The notes beneath the pieces were generated by a model. It did not search any database. It had not been told where the DNA came from and saw nothing but the letters and a program-made list of their open reading frames with translations. A DNA stretch of 64,000 bases from Oscillospiraceae bacterium (GTDB lineage: Bacteria > Bacillota > Clostridia > Oscillospirales > Oscillospiraceae), in NCBI GenBank assembly GCA_017461585.1, contig JAFTYM010000005.1:27909-91908 (forward strand), in the 5' to 3' direction. Made by a program: the position numbers and the translations under genes. Shown here piece by piece: positions 34,211 through 42,862 of the stretch. Positions within the stretch are counted from its first letter, which is position 1. Every line of letters starts with the position of its first letter.

Positions 34211-34915
34211 TTATATATTTTTAACTATCTCCCGTTTTAAACGGGCGATTATTCTTTTTTCCAGACGGCTGATGTATGATTGGGAAATGCCCATCATATC
34301 AGCCACTTCTTTTTGCGTTTTTTCATCTGTACCGCCGATTCCGAAACGCAATGTTATTATCTCTTTTTCCCGTGGAGACAGCAGCTCAATTGCGTCCATC
34401 AGCAGCTTTTTGTCCACATCATCCTCGATTGGCTGCATTACAATATCTGGATCTGTGCCGAGAATGTCTGACAGTAAAAGCTCATTGCCGTCCCAGTCTG
34501 TGTTCAAAGGTTCGTCGAAGGATACCTCTGCCTTTTGATTGCCAACTTTGCGCAGGTACATAAGTATCTCATTTTCGATGCAGCGCGATGCGTAGGTGGC
34601 GAGCTTTATCTTCTTGTCAGGGTCAAAGGTGTTAATTGCCTTGATAAGACCGATAGTTCCGATGGAGATAAGATCCTCGATGTTTATACCTGTGTTTTCA
34701 AATCTGCGCGCTATGTAGACTACAAGTCTGAGATTGTGTTCTATAAGCACGCTGCGCGCTGTATCGGGTGCGGTTTTTAATTGCTGCAGCCACATTGCCT
34801 CGTCCTCGCGGTTTAACGGAGGCGGAAGCGTTTCGGGGCCTGCTATGTACATAATTGCAGGATGCTTTAAAAGTCCCAGCTTTATTAAAAATGCTTCTAT
34901 TATTCTTTTTATCAT
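34211..34915 (-). CDS. sigE: Sporulation sigma factor sigma-E (pro-form)
   Basis: A 234-residue sigma factor controlling early mother-cell genes during endospore formation. The hydrophobic pro-sequence ([16 protein letters not shown]) precedes [12 protein letters not shown], where SpoIIGA cleavage is expected. Region 2 ([39 protein letters not shown]) and region 4 ([30 protein letters not shown]) are intact, with FGIGG before region 4. AAGGAGG lies five bases before the ATG. It is the second gene of the spoIIGA-sigE pair. Confidence 0.95.
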   Translation of the reverse strand: MIKRIIEAFLIKLGLLKHPAIMYIAGPETLPPPLNREDEAMWLQQLKTAPDTARSVLIEHNLRLVVYIARRFENTGINIEDLISIGTIGLIKAINTFDPDKKIKLATYASRCIENEILMYLRKVGNQKAEVSFDEPLNTDWDGNELLLSDILGTDPDIVMQPIEDDVDKKLLMDAIELLSPREKEIITLRFGIGGTDEKTQKEVADMMGISQSYISRLEKRIIARLKREIVKNI

Positions 34916-34925
34916 GTTATCCTCC

Positions 34926-35744
34926 TTATATTCCCATTAGAGCAGAGTACGCACCGCCGTCCGAAACATTTGTGGGAGATAAGGCGATAAGCGTTTGCGG
35001 TGATGGTTTTCCATCTATTTTCACATCGGCGCGAAGTGCAAGCAGCATACTGTTTTCCACGCCTACTGCGCTGTATGGCAGAAGGCGGAACTTATCTGCA
35101 TATGCGCTGCCTGAAAGGGCTTCAAGTACCTCTGCGGGGCCAAGCGTTGAGACAAGTCGGTAAAGCTCTCCGGGAAGCAGCGGTTTAAGGTCTGCTGTTG
35201 AGACGATGATAGCAGGTGCGCCGCTTAAAGGGTCTTTCAGGCTGTTTCCGGTGTCAACAAAGGCCGTGAGCTCAATGCTCTTTCCGAAACATGAGATATG
35301 AACCTTGTGAGTTTCAGCGGAAGCTTTTCCGCTTCGTCGGAAAACTGCGGCGATTATGGCGACGGACACCAGAAATGACAGCGCCAGCGATCGAATGCCG
35401 GGAGGGGAGAATATGCCGTCTGTGCCTAAGCTCACGGCGTATACTACTCCGCCAAGTGAGGCAGAAACCGCAAGGAATACACAGTACAGACGCAGAATGG
35501 CTTTGCGAAAACCAAAGGTCAAAAGGGCCATAACAGCAGCGGAAAGTGCCTTTGCGGCAAGGGTATTCAGATAGTCATAAGTCGGTATTGCGGCAAAGAC
35601 GGAGTATACACCTCCTGCCAATGCAGCGAAAAATATACGGCGGCGAAGGGTGTACACATCGCAGATTTTTGCGCTTGCCAAAAGCAGCAGATAGTTTGCC
35701 GCTGTGTTTGTTAAAAAGAGAATGTCTATATATATGACCTGCAT
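34926..35744 (-). CDS. spoIIGA: Sigma-E processing peptidase SpoIIGA
   Basis: A 272-residue membrane aspartic protease that activates pro-sigma-E. Five hydrophobic helices occupy residues 1-130, starting with [20 protein letters not shown], followed by a cytoplasmic protease domain with the catalytic motif [15 protein letters not shown] and the conserved LLPYSAVG. I chose ATG 35744 (MQVIYIDI) with GAGGTG six bases upstream; a GTG at 35753 overlaps that site. sigE follows 10 bases downstream. Confidence 0.93.
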   Translation of the reverse strand: MQVIYIDILFLTNTAANYLLLLASAKICDVYTLRRRIFFAALAGGVYSVFAAIPTYDYLNTLAAKALSAAVMALLTFGFRKAILRLYCVFLAVSASLGGVVYAVSLGTDGIFSPPGIRSLALSFLVSVAIIAAVFRRSGKASAETHKVHISCFGKSIELTAFVDTGNSLKDPLSGAPAIIVSTADLKPLLPGELYRLVSTLGPAEVLEALSGSAYADKFRLLPYSAVGVENSMLLALRADVKIDGKPSPQTLIALSPTNVSDGGAYSALMGI

Positions 35745-35830
35745 GATTCTCACCTCGTGGATTAAGTATATTTCCCGAGACGCGTGAAAACGGTCATATT
35801 AAGCCGTGCTGATATGATTATTTATCGGCA

Positions 35831-35863
35831 AAAAAACGCCTGAAAGATGTCTTTCCGGCGTTT
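35831..35863 (-). terminator. Intrinsic terminator of the lipoprotein gene
   Basis: On the minus strand AAACGCC-G-GAAAGA pairs with TCTTTC-A-GGCGTTT, followed by seven T residues, directly after the stop codon. Confidence 0.88.
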
Positions 35864-35864
35864 A

Positions 35865-36374
35865 CTATTTAAATTCCACAGTTGCTGTTTTAAGTGCGTC
35901 CGATACATCTTCAAGGGTATCACGTATTGCCTCGTTGTTCAAAGTGCCGCAGGTGGGAAAGGAGATATACACAATATCAGACCCGTTTTCTGAGACTTTG
36001 TAAGTCCAGAACTCATCGGTATAATCAGATGCGCTGCAGCAGACAAATTGACATACGAAATCGCCGCCGTCCTTCATCGTGAACATAATGGAGTCCCCGG
36101 AAATTGTGAAATCGCAGTTTTCTGCTGCAACGTCGGGGAGCGTTACGGTGAAGTTTTCGGCTTCTGCGACAACAGCTGAGGGGAGCACGGCATCGGGCGG
36201 TGCATTGTCGGGGATATCTGTCATCTCGGGCTCGGTTTTATCGTCGATAGTGCCTGTCTCTGAGATTTCAGGCTCATCGGGGGAAGCGTAGCAGGTGATA
36301 GTGTCACTTTGGCTGCAGCCGAACGCTGTGATGATAAATATAAGTGCCAGTAAAACTGCGGTAAGTTTTTTCAT
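35865..36374 (-). CDS. Hypothetical lipoprotein
   Basis: A 169-residue exported lipoprotein: signal peptide with lipobox ITAFGC (Cys20), an acidic Pro/Glu/Asp-rich linker (about 30-65), then a beta-rich domain (VTLPDVAAENCDFTISGDSIMFTMKDGGDFVCQFVCC) with several cysteines, ending TVEFK. No family recognised. It stands alone between spoIIGA and a GNAT gene, on the same strand, with its own terminator. Confidence 0.75.
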   Translation of the reverse strand: MKKLTAVLLALIFIITAFGCSQSDTITCYASPDEPEISETGTIDDKTEPEMTDIPDNAPPDAVLPSAVVAEAENFTVTLPDVAAENCDFTISGDSIMFTMKDGGDFVCQFVCCSASDYTDEFWTYKVSENGSDIVYISFPTCGTLNNEAIRDTLEDVSDALKTATVEFK

Positions 36375-36446
36375 AAAATCAACTCCTTCATTTATTAAGA
36401 CGAAGGAGTTGTAAAAAAGTTCCGCAGAAAATGAAAAAATAACGGG

Positions 36447-36887
36447 TCACAAAGTCAGAATATATTTTTCGGTATCGGCTTGCTTAAAGCCCACACTCTC
36501 AAACATCTTTTGAGACTGTATATTGAAAGAATAGATAGTTGCGTGTAATTCGTGCATGTTCTCTTCTTTTGCTAACTTTATTATTTCGCTTATCACTCTT
36601 CTGCCGATGTGCTTATTTTGAAAAGACTTTGCAATTACAATATTTATCTCGCCGTTTTTCTGGAGGCAAACATCGCCGCATAATCTGTTTTTGTACTTTA
36701 TGTAGTACAGGTCTCCGTTTTTATTTAAATACTTATACATGGCTTTCAACAGCTTTAAATCATATACAGTATCTCTGTTGTCCACCTGTTTGCACAGAAC
36801 AGGATCTTGATACCATGGGAGTGAAACGGCATAGTTTGGATAATATTCGACAAGTTTAATGTCTTTGTCAACTATTCTGAAGCTCAT
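36447..36887 (-). CDS. GNAT-family N-acetyltransferase
   Basis: A 146-residue GNAT-fold protein. The acetyl-CoA-binding loop reads FQNKHIGRRVISEIIKLAKE, a variant of the Q/RxxGxG/A motif, and HATIYSFNIQSQKMFESVGF gives the C-terminal motif B. The N-terminal third (PNYAVSLPWYQDPVLCKQVDN) is typical of uncharacterised clostridial acetyltransferases. AGGAGC precedes the ATG. The substrate is unknown. Confidence 0.82.
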   Translation of the reverse strand: MSFRIVDKDIKLVEYYPNYAVSLPWYQDPVLCKQVDNRDTVYDLKLLKAMYKYLNKNGDLYYIKYKNRLCGDVCLQKNGEINIVIAKSFQNKHIGRRVISEIIKLAKEENMHELHATIYSFNIQSQKMFESVGFKQADTEKYILTL

Positions 36888-36936
36888 TGTAACTGCTCCT
36901 TATGTAATACTGTATTTCAATATATCACGGCATAAC

Positions 36937-36970
36937 AACAGGCACAACAGTAAATACTGCTGTGCCTGTT
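36937..36970 (-). terminator. Hairpin downstream of the TPM-domain operon
   Basis: AACAGGCACA-A-CAGTA pairs with TACTG-C-TGTGCCTGTT; the T tract on the minus strand is short, so its strength is uncertain. Confidence 0.65.
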
Positions 36971-36982
36971 TTACGGTTCGAA

Positions 36983-37897
36983 TTATCTGCGGCCACCGCC
37001 ACCGCCGCCGAAGCCGCCACCGCCGCCTCCGCGACCGCTGAAACCGCCGCCACCGCCGAAGCCACCAAAGCCCCCGAAGCCACCGCCGCCGCGGCTGCCG
37101 CCAGAGGATCCGCCGCCAAAGCCGCCGCCACCGAAGTGGTCGTCATCGTCATCCCAAGGATTGTTTGGGGGACGGTGAGATCTGTAGTTTCGGTTGTTGC
37201 GCTGAGAGTTAAAGAACAGGAGCCAAGGCAGGATGTTACCGCTGTTGGAGCGTGTTCTGTAGGTTCTTCTGCCGCCGCGATTGCTGAACAGGAAGATTAT
37301 GACGATAATAATGAGAATTATCCAAATCACGGAAATTCCTCTGCCGCCACCTGTTTCATGCTCAACCCTGACGGTACTGTTCTGAGAGGAGCTTCCGCTG
37401 TCTGTCTCTACGTTGTACTCATCAGTATACCAGAGCACAAGCGCATCGATCATCGCCTCGGTTGCCTCTTCGTAGTTGCCGCGGTCAAAGTCTTTCCAGA
37501 AGTGATCTTCAAACAGCTCGTCGATCTCACTTGTGGAGAGGGAAATGCCTTTGCCCACGGTGAGCCATGCCTTGTTTTCCTTGACAGCCAGCAGGAGCAG
37601 CATGCCGTTGTTCTCATCGGCATCGCCAACACCCCAGCTGTTGAAGAGCTTCATGGCGTATTCGTCGCTGTACATGCCGTCGAGGTAATCAACCGTGACA
37701 ACAACAAGCTGAGCGCCGCCGCAATAGTGCTCAAGGTCACCGTTGAGCTGGATTATGCGCTCTTCAAAATCGCTGGAAAAGACATCCGCATAGTCGGCAA
37801 CATAGAACTCGTCGCTCTGATCAACTATGGCAAACGCGGGAAATGCGGAAAATATTGTAAATAATGAAATCAAAAGGATTATAAGTGCTTTTTTCAA
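36983..37897 (-). CDS. TPM-domain membrane protein with Gly-rich tail (YgcG-like)
   Basis: A 304-residue protein with a signal peptide (residues 1-23), an extracytoplasmic TPM domain (about 28-165: FYVADYADVFSS, LVVVTVDYLDG, NNGMLLLLAVKENKAWLTVGKGI), one membrane helix at about 190-207 (SVIWIILIIIVIIFLFS), a basic/Asn region, and a long Gly/Phe/Ser-rich tail. TPM domains (also called TPM_phosphatase) occur in photosystem repair protein TLP18.3 and in bacterial YgcG proteins; the bacterial role is unknown. It lies 11 bases after a LemA-like gene, a common pairing. Confidence 0.88.
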   Translation of the reverse strand: MKKALIILLISLFTIFSAFPAFAIVDQSDEFYVADYADVFSSDFEERIIQLNGDLEHYCGGAQLVVVTVDYLDGMYSDEYAMKLFNSWGVGDADENNGMLLLLAVKENKAWLTVGKGISLSTSEIDELFEDHFWKDFDRGNYEEATEAMIDALVLWYTDEYNVETDSGSSSQNSTVRVEHETGGGRGISVIWIILIIIVIIFLFSNRGGRRTYRTRSNSGNILPWLLFFNSQRNNRNYRSHRPPNNPWDDDDDHFGGGGFGGGSSGGSRGGGGFGGFGGFGGGGGFSGRGGGGGGFGGGGGGRR

Positions 37898-37908
37898 TTT
37901 ATAACTCC

Positions 37909-38454
37909 TTAGTCCCCGAAGTATTCGGGCTTACCCGCAAAGGCGGGATATTTTAAGATGCTCAGAGGGAACGAGCCGAGAATGTCATCCTCAAACTCTG
38001 CCGCTGCCTCATTGTAGCCGCTGTTTTCGATAAGACGCTGGGCATTGTCCATGGTGCTGCAGTAATCGTTAAAGCCGCCGAGGGTGCGCTCGTCAAACAT
38101 GGAAGCATCCACGCTTTGCAGCATATCCTCATAGGCCGCCTGCAGCATTTCGTTGGCATCATATTTCTCGGAAAAAGTCTCAGCCTCTATAAGAAAATCA
38201 CATGCATCTCTGAGGTCTCCTGCAAGCTCAGAAGGAATGAGAGAGATAATACCGATAGCGGCGTCATATCTGTCATCCAGCTGCTGCTGAACGGAAGGGT
38301 GAGCATAGCCGTCTGCGTGTACGCCGTTATAAAATGCATCCTCCAGCTTGTTCAGCTGACGGTTCACACTTAAGTGTACACCCAAAAGCAGAGAGATTAT
38401 GCACACGACGATGCAAATCGCAGTCGCTGTTGATCTTTTCTTTAAAACTTCCAT
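37909..38454 (-). CDS. LemA-like membrane-anchored protein
   Basis: A 181-residue protein with one N-terminal membrane helix (about 10-27) and a helical extracytoplasmic domain; QLNKLEDAFYNGV...VQQQLDDRYDAAIGIISLIP resembles the opening of LemA proteins, though the match is weaker than for true LemA. Its ATG shares a base with the telA stop (TAATG) and the TPM gene follows. LemA plus TPM pairs are widespread and of unknown function. The family assignment rests partly on context. Confidence 0.6.
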   Translation of the reverse strand: MEVLKKRSTATAICIVVCIISLLLGVHLSVNRQLNKLEDAFYNGVHADGYAHPSVQQQLDDRYDAAIGIISLIPSELAGDLRDACDFLIEAETFSEKYDANEMLQAAYEDMLQSVDASMFDERTLGGFNDYCSTMDNAQRLIENSGYNEAAAEFEDDILGSFPLSILKYPAFAGKPEYFGD

Positions 38455-39605
38455 TATTCTGCACGCAGATTAAGAAGCTTCTGCTTGAGCTCGCCTTCGA
38501 TACGACCCAGTTCTGCCTCTGCTTCCTTGCGCTTTACAGAGCCTTCCTTCTGGATCTGCTGTACTTCTTCCAATGTTTCGATGAGCATCTGGTTTGTGTT
38601 TGTAAGAGTCTCGATGTCTACGATGCCGCGCTCAGACTCCTTGGCGATCTCAACGCTGCCCTGCTTAAGCATTTCAGCGTTCTTCTTAAGGAGCGCGTTG
38701 GTCATATCTGTGACTTCACGCTGAGCTTCCATTGCCTGCTGTGCATGGTACTGACCGAGAGCGAGAACCATCTGGCTCTTCCACAGGGGGATAGTGTTTA
38801 CGAGAGATGTCTGGATCTTCTCAATGAGCATTGTGTCGTTGTTCTGAATAAGACGGATCTGGGGAGCCATCTGAACGGAGATCATTCTTGTGAGCTCGAG
38901 GTCGTAGATCTTCTTCTCAAAACGGTTGATCATGTTTGCAAAGTCGTTTGCAGCCTGTGCATCCTCAGGCAGACCGGACTCTTCAGCCTTCTTCTGAAGT
39001 GCGGGGAGAGTAACTGTTTTGCACTCTTCGATCTTCTGCTTGCCTGCGAGGATGTACATTGTCAGCTCTTTGAAGTAGTTCTGGTTTGTGTCGTACATCT
39101 TATCGAGCATTGCTGTATCCTTCATCAGAGTGATCTGATGCTTTTCCAGCATTTCGGCGATCTTATCTACATTTACTTCAGCCTTTGCATAATCAGCCTT
39201 CAGCTCTTCGATCTGCTTTTTGATTCTGCGCTTAAAGCCGAGGAAACCCTTCTTTTCGCCGACTTCGTCAAAGTCGAAGCCCTTGAGCTCAACAACGAGA
39301 TCGGACAGCATGTCGCCGACTTCGCCCATGTCCTTAGTGCGGACAGCCTGCAGAGCAGTATCGGAGAAATCGGAGATCTGCTTCTGGGAAGCAGCGCCGT
39401 AGGTCAAAACTGTGTTTGTGTCTGTGATGTCTATCTGCTTAGAGAAGTCAACGACCATTTTCTGCTCGTCGGGAGAAAGCTGCTCCAGCTCAAGAACAAC
39501 GGCGTTCTTGTCGCGCTCTTCGTTGGAAGCTGCTGTCTGTGCAGCCTCTGCAGCTGCGCCTGTGGGGTCTAATGTGAGCTTGGGTACATATTCTGACATG
39601 GTCAT
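38454..39605 (-). CDS. telA: TelA/KlaA-family toxic anion resistance protein
   Basis: A 383-residue, largely alpha-helical soluble protein. Family landmarks are FSKQIDITDTNTVLTYGAASQKQISDFSDTAL, VKTKDMGEVGD-like KDMGEVGDMLSDLVVELKGF and PLWKSQMVLALGQYHAQQAMEAQREVTDMTNALL. TelA was named for tellurite resistance on plasmids, but chromosomal Firmicutes copies are linked to envelope stress and to xpaC. AAAGGAA precedes the ATG; a second ATG lies two codons in. It is 21 bases after xpaC. Confidence 0.9.
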   Translation of the reverse strand: MTMSEYVPKLTLDPTGAAAEAAQTAASNEERDKNAVVLELEQLSPDEQKMVVDFSKQIDITDTNTVLTYGAASQKQISDFSDTALQAVRTKDMGEVGDMLSDLVVELKGFDFDEVGEKKGFLGFKRRIKKQIEELKADYAKAEVNVDKIAEMLEKHQITLMKDTAMLDKMYDTNQNYFKELTMYILAGKQKIEECKTVTLPALQKKAEESGLPEDAQAANDFANMINRFEKKIYDLELTRMISVQMAPQIRLIQNNDTMLIEKIQTSLVNTIPLWKSQMVLALGQYHAQQAMEAQREVTDMTNALLKKNAEMLKQGSVEIAKESERGIVDIETLTNTNQMLIETLEEVQQIQKEGSVKRKEAEAELGRIEGELKQKLLNLRAE

Positions 39606-39626
39606 AATTCCTTTCTGTGTGTATAT

Positions 39627-40256
39627 TTAAAAGTCTGAACTGCTGAGTCCTTCTTTTTTCAACATGTTTTCCAGTACGATAATGTCTGTCTCTATATCGA
39701 GTGCCTGATTTGCAAACAGAGCATCATACTGCTTTTCATAAGCTGTGATCGTGGTGTCGAGAATTTCGTTTATACGCTGCTTTGTGGCGTTGATATTCTC
39801 GCCGTTTACATTTATCTCACCCATACGGTCATAAGCGTTGAGGAGCTTTATGGTTGTGGGCAGGAAATAGTTTGAAAAGCGCTTTATCATCTTATAGTCG
39901 TTGGGGTCGTCTTTAAGGTCTGCAAAGATCTTGTCTGTCAGCTCTATGAGACGGTCAACTTTTGCTTTTACAGATGTATCGGCTATGGAATCTTTTATGC
40001 GCTTCATCTCGGAAACGGCTGTTTTGCCTTCTTCCAAAAGTGCATCATGGTCGGGAATACCTGTTGAAACAGGCTCTTCAATGTATTCAACCGTGCCGGG
40101 GAATACTTTTGAAAGAATAAAGTATGCTGCGACACATAATACTGCAAGAATTATGAAATGGAACAGTCTGTACAGGGGGAAAAACAGACAGTAAATAAGA
40201 CAAACAGCAGCGATGCCGTAGATGGGTATTGGAGATTTTTTTCTTACTTCACGCAA
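39627..40256 (-). CDS. xpaC: XpaC-like protein (5-bromo-4-chloroindolyl phosphate hydrolysis family)
   Basis: About 209 residues: two adjacent hydrophobic segments near residues 12-50 and a helical cytoplasmic region (DHDALLEEGKTAVSEMKRIKDSI, YFLPTTIKLLNAYDRM) typical of XpaC, the usual partner of TelA. The start is inferred as TTG 40256 with GAGGTG six bases upstream; any earlier start would lie upstream of the promoter at 40288-40316. The historical name reflects a hydrolysis phenotype in Bacillus and not a proven activity. Confidence 0.85.
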   Translation of the reverse strand: MREVRKKSPIPIYGIAAVCLIYCLFFPLYRLFHFIILAVLCVAAYFILSKVFPGTVEYIEEPVSTGIPDHDALLEEGKTAVSEMKRIKDSIADTSVKAKVDRLIELTDKIFADLKDDPNDYKMIKRFSNYFLPTTIKLLNAYDRMGEINVNGENINATKQRINEILDTTITAYEKQYDALFANQALDIETDIIVLENMLKKEGLSSSDF

Positions 40257-40287
40257 AGCGGTCACCTCTGATAATACTTTAAATAAT

Positions 40288-40316
40288 ATTGTATTACTCC
40301 CATAAAACAATGTCAA
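40288..40316 (-). promoter_or_regulatory. Promoter of the xpaC-telA-LemA-TPM operon
   Basis: On the minus strand TTGACA (40311-40316), 17-base spacer, TACAAT (40288-40293). Confidence 0.8.
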
Positions 40317-40366
40317 GAAAAGCAGGACGGACATAATGTAAAAATTGTGTGACGGACAAAAGCTTA

Positions 40367-40395
40367 TTGAAAAGCATGGGATAATGGGGTATAAT
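40367..40395 (+). promoter_or_regulatory. Promoter of murD
   Basis: TTGAAA (40367-40372), 17-base spacer, TATAAT (40390-40395); divergent from the xpaC promoter. Confidence 0.8.
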
Positions 40396-40455
40396 AACTT
40401 GTTAAATAATGGCCGTGCTGTACCCTAAAATAATGTGCGGCGGAAAGAGAGTATT

Positions 40456-41823
40456 ATGACACTTTCTGAGTATATTTCAACTGTTAAGGATAAACGAATA
40501 ACCGTTATCGGTATAGGCGTGAGCAATATTCCGCTTATCAAAAAACTGGCGGAAAACGGATGCTCTGTTACAGCCTGTGACAGACGAGCGAAAAGTGATA
40601 TTGCGGTAAGCCAGGAGCTCGAAAACATGGGTGTAAAGCTGTCTTTGGGAGAGCGTTATCTGGACGGTATTGAGGCAGATATCATCTTCCGCACACCCGG
40701 TATAAGACATGATCTTCCGCAGATAGCGAAGGCAGTAAGTGGTGGCGCTGAGCTTACATCAGAGATGGAGGTTTTCTTTAAAGTTTGCCCCTGTGAGATA
40801 ATCGGTATTACAGGCAGCGACGGAAAAACAACAACGACCACACTTATTTCCGAGCTTTTGAAGGCGGAAGGCAAAACTGTACACATCGGCGGCAACATCG
40901 GAACGCCCCTTTTGTGCTCTGCCGACGATATGGATAAAGATGATATTGCGGTTGTGGAGCTTTCATCCTTCCAGCTCATGACCATGAAGCAGGGGTCAAA
41001 TACTGCCGTTGTCACAAATCTCTCGCCAAACCATCTTGATGTCCACCGTGACATGGAAGAATATGTTGAGGCGAAGCGAAATATCTGCAGCGGAAACAGT
41101 TTGACGGTTCTCAATCTCGACAATGAGATAACCGCAGGCTTTGCAGGTATCTCAAGCGGTAAGATAAGATATTTCAGCATGAAACAGCCTGTGGAAAATG
41201 GCGTTTTCTGTGAGGATGAGAAGATTTATGCGGTGCGCAGCGGAGTCAAAAAATACGTTCTCGACACAGCGGATATCAGAATTCCCGGACGACACAATAT
41301 TGAAAACTATATGGCGGCTTATGCTGCGGTTATGGATCATGTAAGTGCCGAAACTCTCAAAAAGGTTGCCCGCGAATTCGGCGGAGTTGCCCACAGAATA
41401 GAGTTTGTAAGAGAACTGGACGGGGTTAAGTATTATAACGACTCCATAGCATCAAGTCCCAGCAGAACAATTGCAGGACTTAAGTCTTTTGACAAGAAGC
41501 TTGTTCTCATCGCAGGCGGAAAGGATAAGGGCGTGCCCTTTGATGAACTGGGAAGAGAGATAGTAAAGCGTGTTAAAAAGCTTGTGGTAACCGGCTATAC
41601 CAAGGAAAAGATACATGATGCGGTTGTTAATGCTCCCGAGTATAACGGGAAGCCTGAGATACACGTTATCGAAGACTTTAAGGAAGCGGTTTTGAGAGCA
41701 CGGGCGATTGCAGAAGAGGGAGATATTGTAATTCTCTCTCCTGCGTGTACGTCATTTGATAAATTTAAAAACTTTGAAGAAAGGGGCAATACTTTTAAAA
41801 AGATTGTCCTGGAAATGGAGTAA
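40456..41823 (+). CDS. murD: UDP-N-acetylmuramoyl-L-alanine--D-glutamate ligase
   Basis: A 455-residue Mur ligase adding D-Glu to UDP-MurNAc-L-Ala in peptidoglycan precursor synthesis. The ATP-binding motif GITGSDGKTTTTTL, VVELSSFQLMTM, NLSPNHLDVHRDMEEY, GRHNIENYMAAYA and NDSIASSPSRTIAGL are all present. I prefer ATG 40456 (MTLSEYISTV) over GTG 40435; both lie in the short leader of the promoter. It stands outside a dcw cluster, followed four bases later by an M42 peptidase gene. Confidence 0.95.
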   Translation: MTLSEYISTVKDKRITVIGIGVSNIPLIKKLAENGCSVTACDRRAKSDIAVSQELENMGVKLSLGERYLDGIEADIIFRTPGIRHDLPQIAKAVSGGAELTSEMEVFFKVCPCEIIGITGSDGKTTTTTLISELLKAEGKTVHIGGNIGTPLLCSADDMDKDDIAVVELSSFQLMTMKQGSNTAVVTNLSPNHLDVHRDMEEYVEAKRNICSGNSLTVLNLDNEITAGFAGISSGKIRYFSMKQPVENGVFCEDEKIYAVRSGVKKYVLDTADIRIPGRHNIENYMAAYAAVMDHVSAETLKKVAREFGGVAHRIEFVRELDGVKYYNDSIASSPSRTIAGLKSFDKKLVLIAGGKDKGVPFDELGREIVKRVKKLVVTGYTKEKIHDAVVNAPEYNGKPEIHVIEDFKEAVLRARAIAEEGDIVILSPACTSFDKFKNFEERGNTFKKIVLEME

Positions 41824-41827
41824 AGAT

Positions 41828-42847
41828 ATGGAAACAGCAAAAATTATTACTGAGCTTTGCTCAATGGCAGGTCCTTCAGGCTTTGAAGACAGCGTTGCTC
41901 TCCGCGCAAAGGAAATGCTGGAAGAGTACATGGACGAAGTCAGCATTGACGTTATGGGCAACGTCATCGGCGTTAAAAAGTGCGGCAAGGAAAACGCACC
42001 CAAGCTGATGTTTGATGCGCATATCGATGAAATAGGCTTTATCGTAACAGGTATCGAAGAGGGCTTTCTTAAAATCGCAACTATCGGCGGAGTTGACCCC
42101 CGAATGATGCCTGCATGTGAAATTATGCTTATGACAGAGCCTCCCATTTACGGTATCGTAGGCACAATGCCTCCTCACGTTCTCACTCCCAAAGAGCAGG
42201 AAGAGGCTGTGAAGATAGAGGATATGTATGTTGATATCGGTCTTTCTCAGGAGGAGGCAGAAAAGGCTGTCCCTCTGGGAACTCCCGGTGTATATAAGAC
42301 AGGAGCAGTTGAGTTTGGAGAGAACCTTATCTGCGGCAAAACTCTGGACGACAGAGCATGCTTTGCATGTTTAGTCCGTGCAGCGGAGCTTTTGAAGGAT
42401 GCAGAGCTGAATGTTGACCTTTACATCATGGGCAGCACACAGGAAGAGGTTGGCCTCCGTGGTGCCACAACAGGCGCTTTCTCTGTTTATCCCGACTATG
42501 CAATCGCAGTTGACGTTTGCCATGCAAAGACACCTGACTGCAAGACATGGCACACTATGGATATCGGCGGCGGTGCTGCTATCGCAATCGGCCCCAACAT
42601 GAACAGAGCGTTTGTAAAGAAGATCACAGGCGTCGCTGACGAAAAAGGTCTGAAATATCAGATGGAAGTTGCCCCCGGCGGTCAGAGCGGCACAAACACA
42701 ACAGTTATCCAGACCACAAGAGAGGGCGTTTGCACAGCACTTCTGAGCCTTCCCTTAAAGTATATGCACACACCTGTTGAGGTCATTTCTCTTGAAGATG
42801 CGGAAGCCACAGCTCAGATTCTGGCAGAAGTTGCCAAGTCCATGTAA
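41828..42847 (+). CDS. M42-family metallopeptidase (first copy)
   Basis: A 339-residue zinc/cobalt aminopeptidase of the glutamyl-aminopeptidase/TET type. Metal-binding signatures are FDAHIDEIGFIV (His-x-Asp), TLDDRACFACLV, GSTQEEVGLRGA (catalytic Glu-Glu) and AVDVCHA, with HTPVEVISLED near the end. GGAG precedes ATG 41828 by seven bases. It probably trims peptides from intracellular protein turnover. A second, divergent M42 gene follows 15 bases downstream. Confidence 0.92.
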   Translation: METAKIITELCSMAGPSGFEDSVALRAKEMLEEYMDEVSIDVMGNVIGVKKCGKENAPKLMFDAHIDEIGFIVTGIEEGFLKIATIGGVDPRMMPACEIMLMTEPPIYGIVGTMPPHVLTPKEQEEAVKIEDMYVDIGLSQEEAEKAVPLGTPGVYKTGAVEFGENLICGKTLDDRACFACLVRAAELLKDAELNVDLYIMGSTQEEVGLRGATTGAFSVYPDYAIAVDVCHAKTPDCKTWHTMDIGGGAAIAIGPNMNRAFVKKITGVADEKGLKYQMEVAPGGQSGTNTTVIQTTREGVCTALLSLPLKYMHTPVEVISLEDAEATAQILAEVAKSM

Positions 42848-42862
42848 GGAGGTTTTCTGAAT

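Noticed and set aside
36962-37864. A 300-codon open frame rich in Ala on the plus strand
   Set aside because: It is the reverse of the Gly-rich TPM protein gene; the Ala runs come from the complement of GGN codons.
38334-39572. A 412-codon open frame on the plus strand
   Set aside because: It lies exactly antisense to telA, is Leu/Cys-rich, has no ribosome binding site and no family pattern; it is a shadow of the telA codon bias.
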